From the NCBI RefSeq assembly GCF_004331645.1, contig NZ_SJSK01000001.1, forward strand, positions 1,178,001 through 1,242,000: a stretch of DNA of 64,000 nucleotides. Reading direction: 5' to 3'. Numbering within the stretch: position 1 is the stretch's first letter; every line of letters starts with the position of its first letter. The stretch comes from Pedobacter frigiditerrae (GTDB lineage: Bacteria > Bacteroidota > Bacteroidia > Sphingobacteriales > Sphingobacteriaceae). Below the pieces are notes generated by a model. That model worked only from the letters and a program-made list of their open reading frames with translations. It had not been told where the DNA came from and searched no databases. A program made the position numbers and the translations under genes. Below are positions 26,945 to 34,453 of this stretch, piece after piece.

Positions 26945-28040
26945 CGTAAGGCATGTACTAGGTATTTCGGGAGGTAAGGATAGTGCCGCTTTGGCTATCT
27001 ATATGAAAGAACTTTATCCGCAAATGGATATAGAATTCTATACTTGTGATACGGGTAAAGAGTTAGATGAGACTTACCAGCTAATCCATAACCTAGAATC
27101 TAAACTAGGTGTGTCTATTAAAAAGCTAGATGCCAAAACAGCAGACCACGATAATCCTTTTGATTTTTATCACCAGTTATTTGGTGGCTACCTACCTTCA
27201 TCTAATGCCCGTTGGTGTACCCAAAAATTAAAGATAGAACCTTTTGAAAATTACATAGGTACTACACCTGTAATTTCTTATGTAGGCATCCGGGGAGATG
27301 AAGATCGCGAGGGTTATATCTCTACCAAACCACACGTACAATCCATCTTTCCATTTAGAGAAAACATTTGGAGTGAGGAAGTGATAGGGAAGGTATTAGC
27401 CAATGACAATCAGCAGCATTTACTTACCCTTTATAAAGATTTCTTAACGGAGAACATTTACCAAAGGGCAGCAGATATTATAAAAACCCCATTGCGTATG
27501 GGCTATACCCAGAACCAAAAGCTAAAAGCTTTAATGGGCTTGGGGATTAAGGAGTTTAATCATGTGGCATTTCAATCCTTAAAAAGTAGCCAATTGCCGA
27601 TTGCTTTAGTAGATGAGTTCCCATTGTTAGATAACGAGTCTATTTTAATACGTGACGATATTTTCAGGATATTACGCGAAAGTGGAGTAGGGGTTCCTGC
27701 TTATTATGAAGAAATCCCTTATGAAGTAAATGGTAAAACAGGGCATTATAACCGTAGCCGCTCAGGCTGTTTTTTCTGTTTTTTTCAACGTAAAATAGAA
27801 TGGGTATGGCTCTATGAGCAAAATCCAGCCAAGTTCTTTTTAGCTATGGAATATGAAAAAGACGGTTACACCTGGATGCAAGACGAACGCTTGGAAGAAT
27901 TGATTAACCCCGAGCGTATCCAACAAATTAAACAAGAATTTTTAACTAAACAGCAAAACGCCTCTCAAAATTTTCGTTCTAATAAGCTCATCGATATTCT
28001 CGATGCAGAAGAAGAAGGATGTGCGGCTTGTTTTATATAA
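26934..28040 (+). CDS. PAPS reductase/DndC-like ATP pyrophosphatase, SspD-like
   Basis: 368 residues. The PP-loop SGGKDS (12-17) in LGISGGKDSAALAIYM and the downstream NARWCTQKLKIEPF belong to the PAPS-reductase/adenine-nucleotide alpha-hydrolase superfamily. Cysteines in SGCFFCFFQRK and the C-terminal GCAACFI could hold an iron-sulfur cluster, as in DndC/SspD. The enzyme would activate DNA phosphate for sulfur exchange with ATP. It overlaps the SspC-like gene by 11 bases. Codon style looks like that of sspB/C and differs from the more AT-rich gene that follows. Confidence 0.82.
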   Translation: MGSSVRHVLGISGGKDSAALAIYMKELYPQMDIEFYTCDTGKELDETYQLIHNLESKLGVSIKKLDAKTADHDNPFDFYHQLFGGYLPSSNARWCTQKLKIEPFENYIGTTPVISYVGIRGDEDREGYISTKPHVQSIFPFRENIWSEEVIGKVLANDNQQHLLTLYKDFLTENIYQRAADIIKTPLRMGYTQNQKLKALMGLGIKEFNHVAFQSLKSSQLPIALVDEFPLLDNESILIRDDIFRILRESGVGVPAYYEEIPYEVNGKTGHYNRSRSGCFFCFFQRKIEWVWLYEQNPAKFFLAMEYEKDGYTWMQDERLEELINPERIQQIKQEFLTKQQNASQNFRSNKLIDILDAEEEGCAACFI

Positions 28041-28044
28041 CATT

Positions 28045-29064
28045 ATGAAGATAAAGAAGCAAAATTGGTCGATTCAGGAATTGATTGACGAAAAAAAAAC
28101 CATAAATCCTAAGCCACAATATCAAAGGACAGATGTTTGGACTTTAACAAGAAAGCAAAAATTAATAGATTCAATCATACAAGGTTTTGACCTTCCTAAA
28201 TTTTATGTTAGATATTTTAATAATCCAACTGATGGTTACAAATTCGAAGTAACGGATGGTCAACAACGGATGAAAGCAATTTGGGATTATGTAAACAATA
28301 TATATGGTTTAGGTAAATTAACTAAACCTAATGACATATATAACGGTATGTTTTTTAAAGATCTACCACTCGATAAACAAAATGAGTTTTTGGACTTTGA
28401 GCTTACATTTGCTGAAATACTAACTGCTACTAATAATGAAGTAAATGAATTATTTGCAAGACTGCAGCAAGGGGTTAGTTTAAATCCTGCTGAATTAAGA
28501 AATGCAATTCCAAGTTATTTTGGAACTACTTTAAAGTCTTTAATAAGTCATCCATTTTTTGCTAATTCTAAAATTGTTGATCGAAGATTTACCTATCAAG
28601 AATATTTGGATAACGCTGCTACATTATTGTTTTTCAATAATAATAAAGATTTAAAAGCGAAGGCGATGAGTGAACTTTATATTGAACTTACTGAAAATGA
28701 CGCAGCTACTCAATCAAAAGTAAAAGACTTAATAATCAAACTAAAATCATCATTAGATATTCTAAAGAAGATAAATGATTTAATTCCTGGATTTTTCAAA
28801 AATAAATGGGCATTTGTGGATATTTTGAATTATATAAACCAGGTTGGAGCAAAAAAGATAAATGTAAAGAATATTGCTGCTAAATTCAAGGATTTTGAAT
28901 TAAAACGAAGAAAATATATTAGTAAATCCGCAAATTTATTAGATGTAAAAGATCAAGATTTCGATCCAGAATTGTATAAATACATAACAGCATTTGCGAA
29001 AGATGGTTCATTAAAACAAAATGTTGAGAGAAGGTTGGATGTTTTAAAAATTAAGTTGGCTTAA
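28045..29064 (+). CDS. DUF262-family protein at the SspE position, without an HNH domain
   Basis: 339 residues from the ATG at 28045, which lies 5 bases after the upstream stop; the more upstream in-frame ATG at 28003 would overlap that gene by 38 bases and is not needed. PKPQYQRTDVWT (~23-34), VTDGQQRMKAIWDY (DGQQR at 71-75) and NELFARLQQGVSLNPAELRN are the DUF262 core, a ParB/sulfiredoxin-like nucleotide-binding fold. SspE proteins have this core plus a C-terminal DUF1524 HNH nuclease; here the protein ends before any HNH motif (no HxxP/N/H set). So it may sense the modification but lack its own nuclease. Confidence 0.8.
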   Translation: MKIKKQNWSIQELIDEKKTINPKPQYQRTDVWTLTRKQKLIDSIIQGFDLPKFYVRYFNNPTDGYKFEVTDGQQRMKAIWDYVNNIYGLGKLTKPNDIYNGMFFKDLPLDKQNEFLDFELTFAEILTATNNEVNELFARLQQGVSLNPAELRNAIPSYFGTTLKSLISHPFFANSKIVDRRFTYQEYLDNAATLLFFNNNKDLKAKAMSELYIELTENDAATQSKVKDLIIKLKSSLDILKKINDLIPGFFKNKWAFVDILNYINQVGAKKINVKNIAAKFKDFELKRRKYISKSANLLDVKDQDFDPELYKYITAFAKDGSLKQNVERRLDVLKIKLA

Positions 29065-29067
29065 TCT

Positions 29068-31503
29068 TTACTCTCCCATCATTTCTAACAAATCATTCGA
29101 TCCAAAATTTAAAATAAACTCAGAGTAAAAGCTAGAAAACAAATCCTTTAAATAGCTGCTTAAATCCACTTCCTCATCACGTTCTTTCGTTTGGTGTATT
29201 GCGTATTTTTTATTCTTTGTAATGGTATAGAGGAATAAAGTGTGAAAATAAACGGATGAAATATATTTGCGGTCAGCTATTTCTAGCTGGTCTTGATTTT
29301 TGTAACTAGATTTAAAGGATTTTAATACATGGCTATCCATGTTGATGATAATCTTATCAATATTATCACCATTAACCTGTGGAATCATGACAATATCGTA
29401 ATCAACTTTATCGTCAAGACCTTCCTCTACTTCATCCCATGTAAGATAGTCCTCTTTTTTTTCTTTATATACTAGAACAAAAGGAGGGAGGCCTATATTA
29501 TTATCAGAGGCCTGATCTTCTTTTTTTATGGTCTCTTTTTTTTCTTCAGGGTCGACTACCTTAATCCAAAAAAGTTCCTCAAATTCTTCCCCTGCACCAG
29601 TTAGTATAGCCTTCATTTCAATTTCATCTCCAACTTTAACTTCGTTATTTGTCAAGAGGTTTAATCTAATGGTGCCATCATGTGGGCTAGAGGTATTGAT
29701 ATTAAAAACGTCTTCAACTGCTTCTTTTACACCTGAGACAGTTCCACCAATACCATTATTTGCTTTGGGAATATAACTAACTAAGCCAATAGTGAATAGA
29801 CCCGGCTCTTCTACTCTGTCGAAGTAATGGTTTTCTACATCTGTTTCAAAACGAATGGTTTTTTCTTGTCCCTTAGGTAGGTTAATGCATTTTTTTCCTT
29901 CATTTAGCTGTGATTTCACTTTTAAAAAAGAGGGGAATCGTTGTGGCCTAAAAGCTTCTTGATCTATCTTTTTTGTTTTCTGTTGCTCAGGTTTTATTTT
30001 TGGCTTTTCTTCCTTGATATCAATCTTAAAAGCTTGATTAAGCAATTTCATTAAATTACTATCCATAGGAAGATTTTTAGAAAATGACTTTAACATTTCC
30101 TGGGTATTTTTAGAATCTACAGAAATGCTATCTCTACGGCGTTTTTCAATTTCAGCTAATCTTCCTTTACTACTGCCTAATTTTGAAGTGAGAAATTTTC
30201 TCAATTTTGTAGTATGATCTCCTTCTTTTAGTCTATCCCTTGATGCCATAAAAAGGTCACTTCTAAAGTCATATTCCATGTTTGTACAATCAACATGTAT
30301 AAGAAGGTGGGGCTTTAATAAGTTAAATTTCAAAGACCTCGAGATAAATTCAGAACCAAAATTCCCATGCACCTGACCATTCATTGAAAACACGACAGAC
30401 ATATTGTTCTTAAAAAATTCCCGTTGAATAGTGTCCTTAGTTTCCTTTACATTCTTATCATCTATTCTAGTATTAAAAACATAACATGTGACCTTAAATT
30501 TTCCAATTTCTGTGTCGTGGTAGTCTTCAGAAAAGTAATCTTCAATATATTTATTATCATCACCTTCAAGCCTTCGTTTTAACCCAAACAAGTCTCTTTC
30601 AAGATTTCTATCATCGGGGTATCGATAGGAACGATCAACTGTTAGTATTGGCAGTGCTGGCTCAAAAAGAAACTCGTTGATACTTTGATTTAAATCTCTA
30701 GATATTACTGATCGACTACCGGAAGGTAGGTCGTAAGAATATAGTTTGATAATACTACCGGTTTCAAAGAAGCTATCATGTAGCCCTAAATCTAGTTTTT
30801 CAATACCAAATGAAGGAATTTTATTATCAATCTTTAAAAACTCATACCAAGTGTTTTTCTTTTTTCCTTGTTCATCTTTGCTAAAAGGGTGCTTTCGGGT
30901 TAAGGTAAATCCAAACTCGCCCGTTTTGTCATACCTACGTGAAGCAATAAGCTGATACCCCCTTTTTCCACAAAAAATAATTGCACCACTACCCCCCATA
31001 TTATACTTACCCTGCACAAATTGGATTTCATTTTTGTTTCCTCTTAACAGGGATAAGAATGAATTCTCGAAATTTTGAGGATGTTGTCCTTCGCCATTGT
31101 CATAAATAGTAAGTGATGTGTTTAGCTTCGGGCCATCTGCTAGTATCTGTATTTCTTTAGCTTGAGTCTTTCTGTGACTAGTTAAATCCCAGTCTTTATA
31201 CTTTGGATAGAATTTTGTTCTTGCTTGCTCCATTGTTTTTGGAGCATCTTCAGCGCTAGGTTCTATTTTGGCTTCATAACATTTTCTCATTAGCGTTGCA
31301 TCTATAGAATTTGTTACTTTTTCTATCAAAGCAGCTATCGGGGAAGCCTGTTGATTTTCTATGACGCCATAATTATTTTCATTACCACCTAAGGGGAACC
31401 AATTCGCCTGTTTAAAAATTCCGCTATTTAAACTTATAATCTTTTCAAGATCACTTTCGGTATGGCAGTTGAACAATAGAAAAAAAAGCTCTTTTGGCTT
31501 CAT
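29068..31503 (-). CDS. GHKL (MutL/Hsp90-type) ATPase of a defence island
   Basis: 811 residues. The Bergerat fold is complete: IEKVTNSIDAT (Glu61-Asn65-Asp68) is motif N, YDNGEGQH (135-139) is motif G1 and GKYNMGGSGAIIF (165-174) is motif G2. It is the front domain of a long protein with a helical and beta-rich remainder that I do not recognise. MutL-type GHKL domains drive ATP-dependent clamp closure on DNA. The gene converges with the DUF262 gene, stops 4 bases apart, and is last of a minus-strand set with a DUF6530-like protein, a winged helix and an HNH-type protein. The set may be the restriction half of the neighbouring system. Confidence 0.78.
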   Translation of the reverse strand: MKPKELFFLLFNCHTESDLEKIISLNSGIFKQANWFPLGGNENNYGVIENQQASPIAALIEKVTNSIDATLMRKCYEAKIEPSAEDAPKTMEQARTKFYPKYKDWDLTSHRKTQAKEIQILADGPKLNTSLTIYDNGEGQHPQNFENSFLSLLRGNKNEIQFVQGKYNMGGSGAIIFCGKRGYQLIASRRYDKTGEFGFTLTRKHPFSKDEQGKKKNTWYEFLKIDNKIPSFGIEKLDLGLHDSFFETGSIIKLYSYDLPSGSRSVISRDLNQSINEFLFEPALPILTVDRSYRYPDDRNLERDLFGLKRRLEGDDNKYIEDYFSEDYHDTEIGKFKVTCYVFNTRIDDKNVKETKDTIQREFFKNNMSVVFSMNGQVHGNFGSEFISRSLKFNLLKPHLLIHVDCTNMEYDFRSDLFMASRDRLKEGDHTTKLRKFLTSKLGSSKGRLAEIEKRRRDSISVDSKNTQEMLKSFSKNLPMDSNLMKLLNQAFKIDIKEEKPKIKPEQQKTKKIDQEAFRPQRFPSFLKVKSQLNEGKKCINLPKGQEKTIRFETDVENHYFDRVEEPGLFTIGLVSYIPKANNGIGGTVSGVKEAVEDVFNINTSSPHDGTIRLNLLTNNEVKVGDEIEMKAILTGAGEEFEELFWIKVVDPEEKKETIKKEDQASDNNIGLPPFVLVYKEKKEDYLTWDEVEEGLDDKVDYDIVMIPQVNGDNIDKIIINMDSHVLKSFKSSYKNQDQLEIADRKYISSVYFHTLFLYTITKNKKYAIHQTKERDEEVDLSSYLKDLFSSFYSEFILNFGSNDLLEMMGE

Positions 31504-31515
31504 GTTGGATAAAAG

Positions 31516-31926
31516 TTAAGTTAACAATAAAAATTCATCTAAAACCTTCTTTAGTTCTAATATTCTTGGTCTGAGTTTGTTTTCGTTCTCTTCGTAATAA
31601 CCTCTAATTTCTCCTACCTTTTGTTTGTTTACGATTTCTTCTCTCAGGCTGGATTTGGAGTAATTGGAATTGACATCGGTCATTAGAGCTGCAAGAAATA
31701 ATATGCTTAAATCTAAATTTCTATGGATTGGAAGCTCTTCGCTTTGCCTGCTCCATCTGTTACTCACTCTTCTCCAGACCTTAAGTGAAATCTCTCCATG
31801 ATCGTACTGTGCATTTCCTATGGACAGAGCTTCAACGTCCGTGTTACCGACATAAATACTATCAATTTTATCATAATTGTCAACGCCAATAATGGGCTTA
31901 TGGCTTAAATGCGTAGGTATGCTCAT
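31516..31926 (-). CDS. DUF6530-like protein
   Basis: 136 residues. IPTHLSHKPIIGVDNYDKID at the start and SRQSEELPIHRNLDLSILFL are words I recall from the DUF6530 family, whose function is not established. No signal, no membrane segment, no catalytic motif stands out. It lies 12 bases upstream of the GHKL ATPase gene on the same strand and downstream of the winged-helix gene, so it belongs to the same transcript. It may be an adaptor of the complex; that is inference. Confidence 0.6.
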   Translation of the reverse strand: MSIPTHLSHKPIIGVDNYDKIDSIYVGNTDVEALSIGNAQYDHGEISLKVWRRVSNRWSRQSEELPIHRNLDLSILFLAALMTDVNSNYSKSSLREEIVNKQKVGEIRGYYEENENKLRPRILELKKVLDEFLLLT

Positions 31927-31942
31927 AATTATATTTTAGATA

Positions 31943-32179
31943 TTAGATTAATCTTATTTCTGTGTCAGAGATAACTTCGAACCAGGTGTTTAAATAGGGA
32001 CTTGAATTAATTGCACTACGCAGCTTAATTTGTTTTGCTAGGGAAATGTTACCCTTTCTATTTGGATAAAAGTTTCTATTTTCAATTTCATTAGCAATCT
32101 CAATAAATGTCGCTTTTCTGTCTGACATATTTAAGAGAACAATTGCTATTGCTTCGTGTAGTGTCAATATGTTCCTCAT
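31943..32179 (-). CDS. HARE-HTH-like winged-helix protein
   Basis: 78 residues. LTLHEAIAIVLLNMSDRKAT, then FIEIANEIENRNFYPNRKGN and a final strand pair FEVISDTEIRLI, follow the HARE-HTH (HB1/ASXL/restriction endonuclease HTH) pattern. Such domains often recruit nucleases to modified DNA, which would suit a phosphorothioate-linked locus. It is 16 bases upstream of the DUF6530-like gene. A similar winged-helix stretch is seen inside the HNH protein upstream, so this may be a detached copy of that domain. Confidence 0.6.
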   Translation of the reverse strand: MRNILTLHEAIAIVLLNMSDRKATFIEIANEIENRNFYPNRKGNISLAKQIKLRSAINSSPYLNTWFEVISDTEIRLI

Positions 32180-32324
32180 TCCTTTTAATCAACTCATTAT
32201 AGTATATATTCCAGGATGTTTATTAAATCGTAGTCTAATCTTCGTCTCTGTTCAGTTTTCATTTGTTTGGTTGCAAGTAGTCTTTTGCGAGTGTGTGAAC
32301 TTCTTCCATTGCTTTCAGATTAAG

Positions 32325-34190
32325 TTAGTTTGATTGATTTTTCAGTGCTGCATGAAAGTTATAGTGATCCCTAAAAAAGCCTTTATTATTCTCATTGTAT
32401 GCATCACATTTTTTTTCAATTATTGCCTCAAGATGCTTTGAAAGGTTATTTGAATTTGAAGTGTGTCTTAATGATTTAATCTTCCCAGTGGGATCTACTG
32501 ATATATATCCTTTTTCATAGAGGGCATCGCATCCTAAAGAGCAGGCAGCAAAAACTATAAAAGGATTTTTTCTTTCTGCCTCCGATGCTGTACAACGTCG
32601 TTTGATATGTGCGACATTTATTAGCCTTTTGGGCAGAGTTTGGCCGCATATAGCGCACGTTATTAATTCGTTGTTTTGAAATAAAAATTGCTTAAGTAAT
32701 ATATGTTCCCGTCTTCTTTTTGTGAAGCTGTAAATTTTACTATCTGTTGTAGCTAAAAGTTCAAGTCGCTCTTTTATATCCTCAATTTCTACGATTCTCT
32801 GAGAAAAATTTATATTAACATTTGAATTAACCAGAAAGTCTTCATTCTGCTGGTTTCTGTATTTTATCAAATAATCAATTTGTACCTGCAATAACCCCAG
32901 TTCCTTAAAATGTTGTTTTATATCAACATTTGTTTTAAGTAAGTTTTCCCAATAGTCATCTGTAAAATAATGACCTGGAATACGTTTTGCTTCTTTAAAA
33001 AAACTATTATGATTTTCATTTGCTACCAAACCAATAAAGGAACCTTCAATATTGAAAATTTCTCTTTTCTGGGTTAATATCGTATGTATACTTTTTTTAT
33101 CTGGGTTTCTACGGTAAAAACCAACCCTGTCTACAAGCGATATTATGTCAACTGGTTTAGGCTCTAACTCAAGGATATGTTGACATACACGCCAATAGTC
33201 GCCTATGATGATATTGGACTCCGGAACGTCAAGCCACTCTGTCAAAATATAAGTGCTTGTTTTTCCGTAGGAAGAAAACTTTTTATTGGTGTTTAATCTA
33301 GACCTAACCGTCGATTTTCTTTCCAATTTTCCATACTGCATATATAGCGAAGAAATTATGGTGTCTATATGGTGTCCTTTTCGTTCAATTTTTAGATCAT
33401 TTAAAACAGACTCGATCTTTTCATCTATATTAATTTTTTTCGTTCTTGGTAATAGTAGGCCCACGTCGTTGAAGGAGCTCAAAGAACACTCCGAACTTAC
33501 CAAATGTTGTAGTATCATTTTCTCTAAATTAGCACTTATGTCTAATCCAATTTCGCTATAAGACCAAACTTCGTCGATGTGTCTAATAGGGTTTGGGCGT
33601 AATTTAAAGAAGTAATTGTTTATAATGTTGATGAAATCAAAGTTGATTATGTTTTTAACTAAGTAACCTGATCTCCATTCCGCTTTTTCATCAAATCCTA
33701 TATAATTGTAATTTTTTGAATTAAGCACGCTGTAAATCCTAGTAATAAATTTATTTGCAAAATTTGTTCTATTAACCAGGTTTATATCTTCTGTGCTTTG
33801 CTTGCTTAAACTGAAGAAGCTTAAATCCTCATTGATCATTAGCTCATCTAAAATTTCAAGGTCTCTTACAAATGAAAACTTTTTGTTAAAGTTTACTCGG
33901 AATTCATCGTTAACCTGCCTAATCCTTTCTCTAGAATAATCGAGGGATATTGCTATTTTTTCTAAGTCTAATTGTGGTATGGATGGATAATAGTTTAAAT
34001 ACTGTAAGCATAGTTTTGATAAAATTGGGTTAGCCTCCCCGATGTCTATATATCTATGCCTTATAATTATGTCGAGTAACGTAAATAGCCGAATCTTGCC
34101 ACCGTTTTGTGTTACCCAAACCTCAGCCAAATGGCTATCTGAGATTTTAAATTTGGTAAGTTTGGTTTTTAGTGTTTCGAGCGTTTGCAT
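32325..34190 (-). CDS. HNH-type nuclease-like protein with DNA-binding N-terminal region
   Basis: 621 residues. An N-terminal region has a helix SLDYSRERIRQVNDEF like sigma-factor region 4. A middle part (~330-400, VDIISLVDRVGFYRRNPDKK) looks like a HARE-type winged helix. The C-terminal zinc-bound HNH-like core has Cys512-x2-Cys515 (ITCAICGQTLP), His528 (VAHIKRR) and Cys550-x3-Cys554 in ACSLGCDALYEKGY. Relative to the usual CPLCHALFDRG ending, the last metal His appears replaced by Asp555, so activity is uncertain. It is the first gene of the minus-strand set and the strongest candidate for the nuclease that the DUF262 protein lacks. Confidence 0.72.
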   Translation of the reverse strand: MQTLETLKTKLTKFKISDSHLAEVWVTQNGGKIRLFTLLDIIIRHRYIDIGEANPILSKLCLQYLNYYPSIPQLDLEKIAISLDYSRERIRQVNDEFRVNFNKKFSFVRDLEILDELMINEDLSFFSLSKQSTEDINLVNRTNFANKFITRIYSVLNSKNYNYIGFDEKAEWRSGYLVKNIINFDFINIINNYFFKLRPNPIRHIDEVWSYSEIGLDISANLEKMILQHLVSSECSLSSFNDVGLLLPRTKKINIDEKIESVLNDLKIERKGHHIDTIISSLYMQYGKLERKSTVRSRLNTNKKFSSYGKTSTYILTEWLDVPESNIIIGDYWRVCQHILELEPKPVDIISLVDRVGFYRRNPDKKSIHTILTQKREIFNIEGSFIGLVANENHNSFFKEAKRIPGHYFTDDYWENLLKTNVDIKQHFKELGLLQVQIDYLIKYRNQQNEDFLVNSNVNINFSQRIVEIEDIKERLELLATTDSKIYSFTKRRREHILLKQFLFQNNELITCAICGQTLPKRLINVAHIKRRCTASEAERKNPFIVFAACSLGCDALYEKGYISVDPTGKIKSLRHTSNSNNLSKHLEAIIEKKCDAYNENNKGFFRDHYNFHAALKNQSN

Positions 34191-34453
34191 TCACGTTTGT
34201 TAATTATTTTACGTAACTTCTGTTATATCCGGGATAAGTTTTTTCAAAATGAGAGTATCTTAGTTAAGCTTGATGAGATTGAAGATGATTGCTTTGTAAT
34301 GTAGATATTTGACAAATATTTTAATCCTGATGAAATTTTTAACGTTTTTTTACTTAGACATTTCAAACCAGCATAATGTATTTCTAAGTCTGATTTGCAG
34401 TACCTCCTTACCATAATACAAAATCTAAACTTGTTAGCTGTTTCCTTAAACTA

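Noticed and set aside
22843..28040. BREX or classical DndBCDE system
   Set aside because: No methylase, PglZ, DndD/DndE-like proteins; the DUF4007-ATPase-PP-loop-DUF262 order fits Ssp instead.
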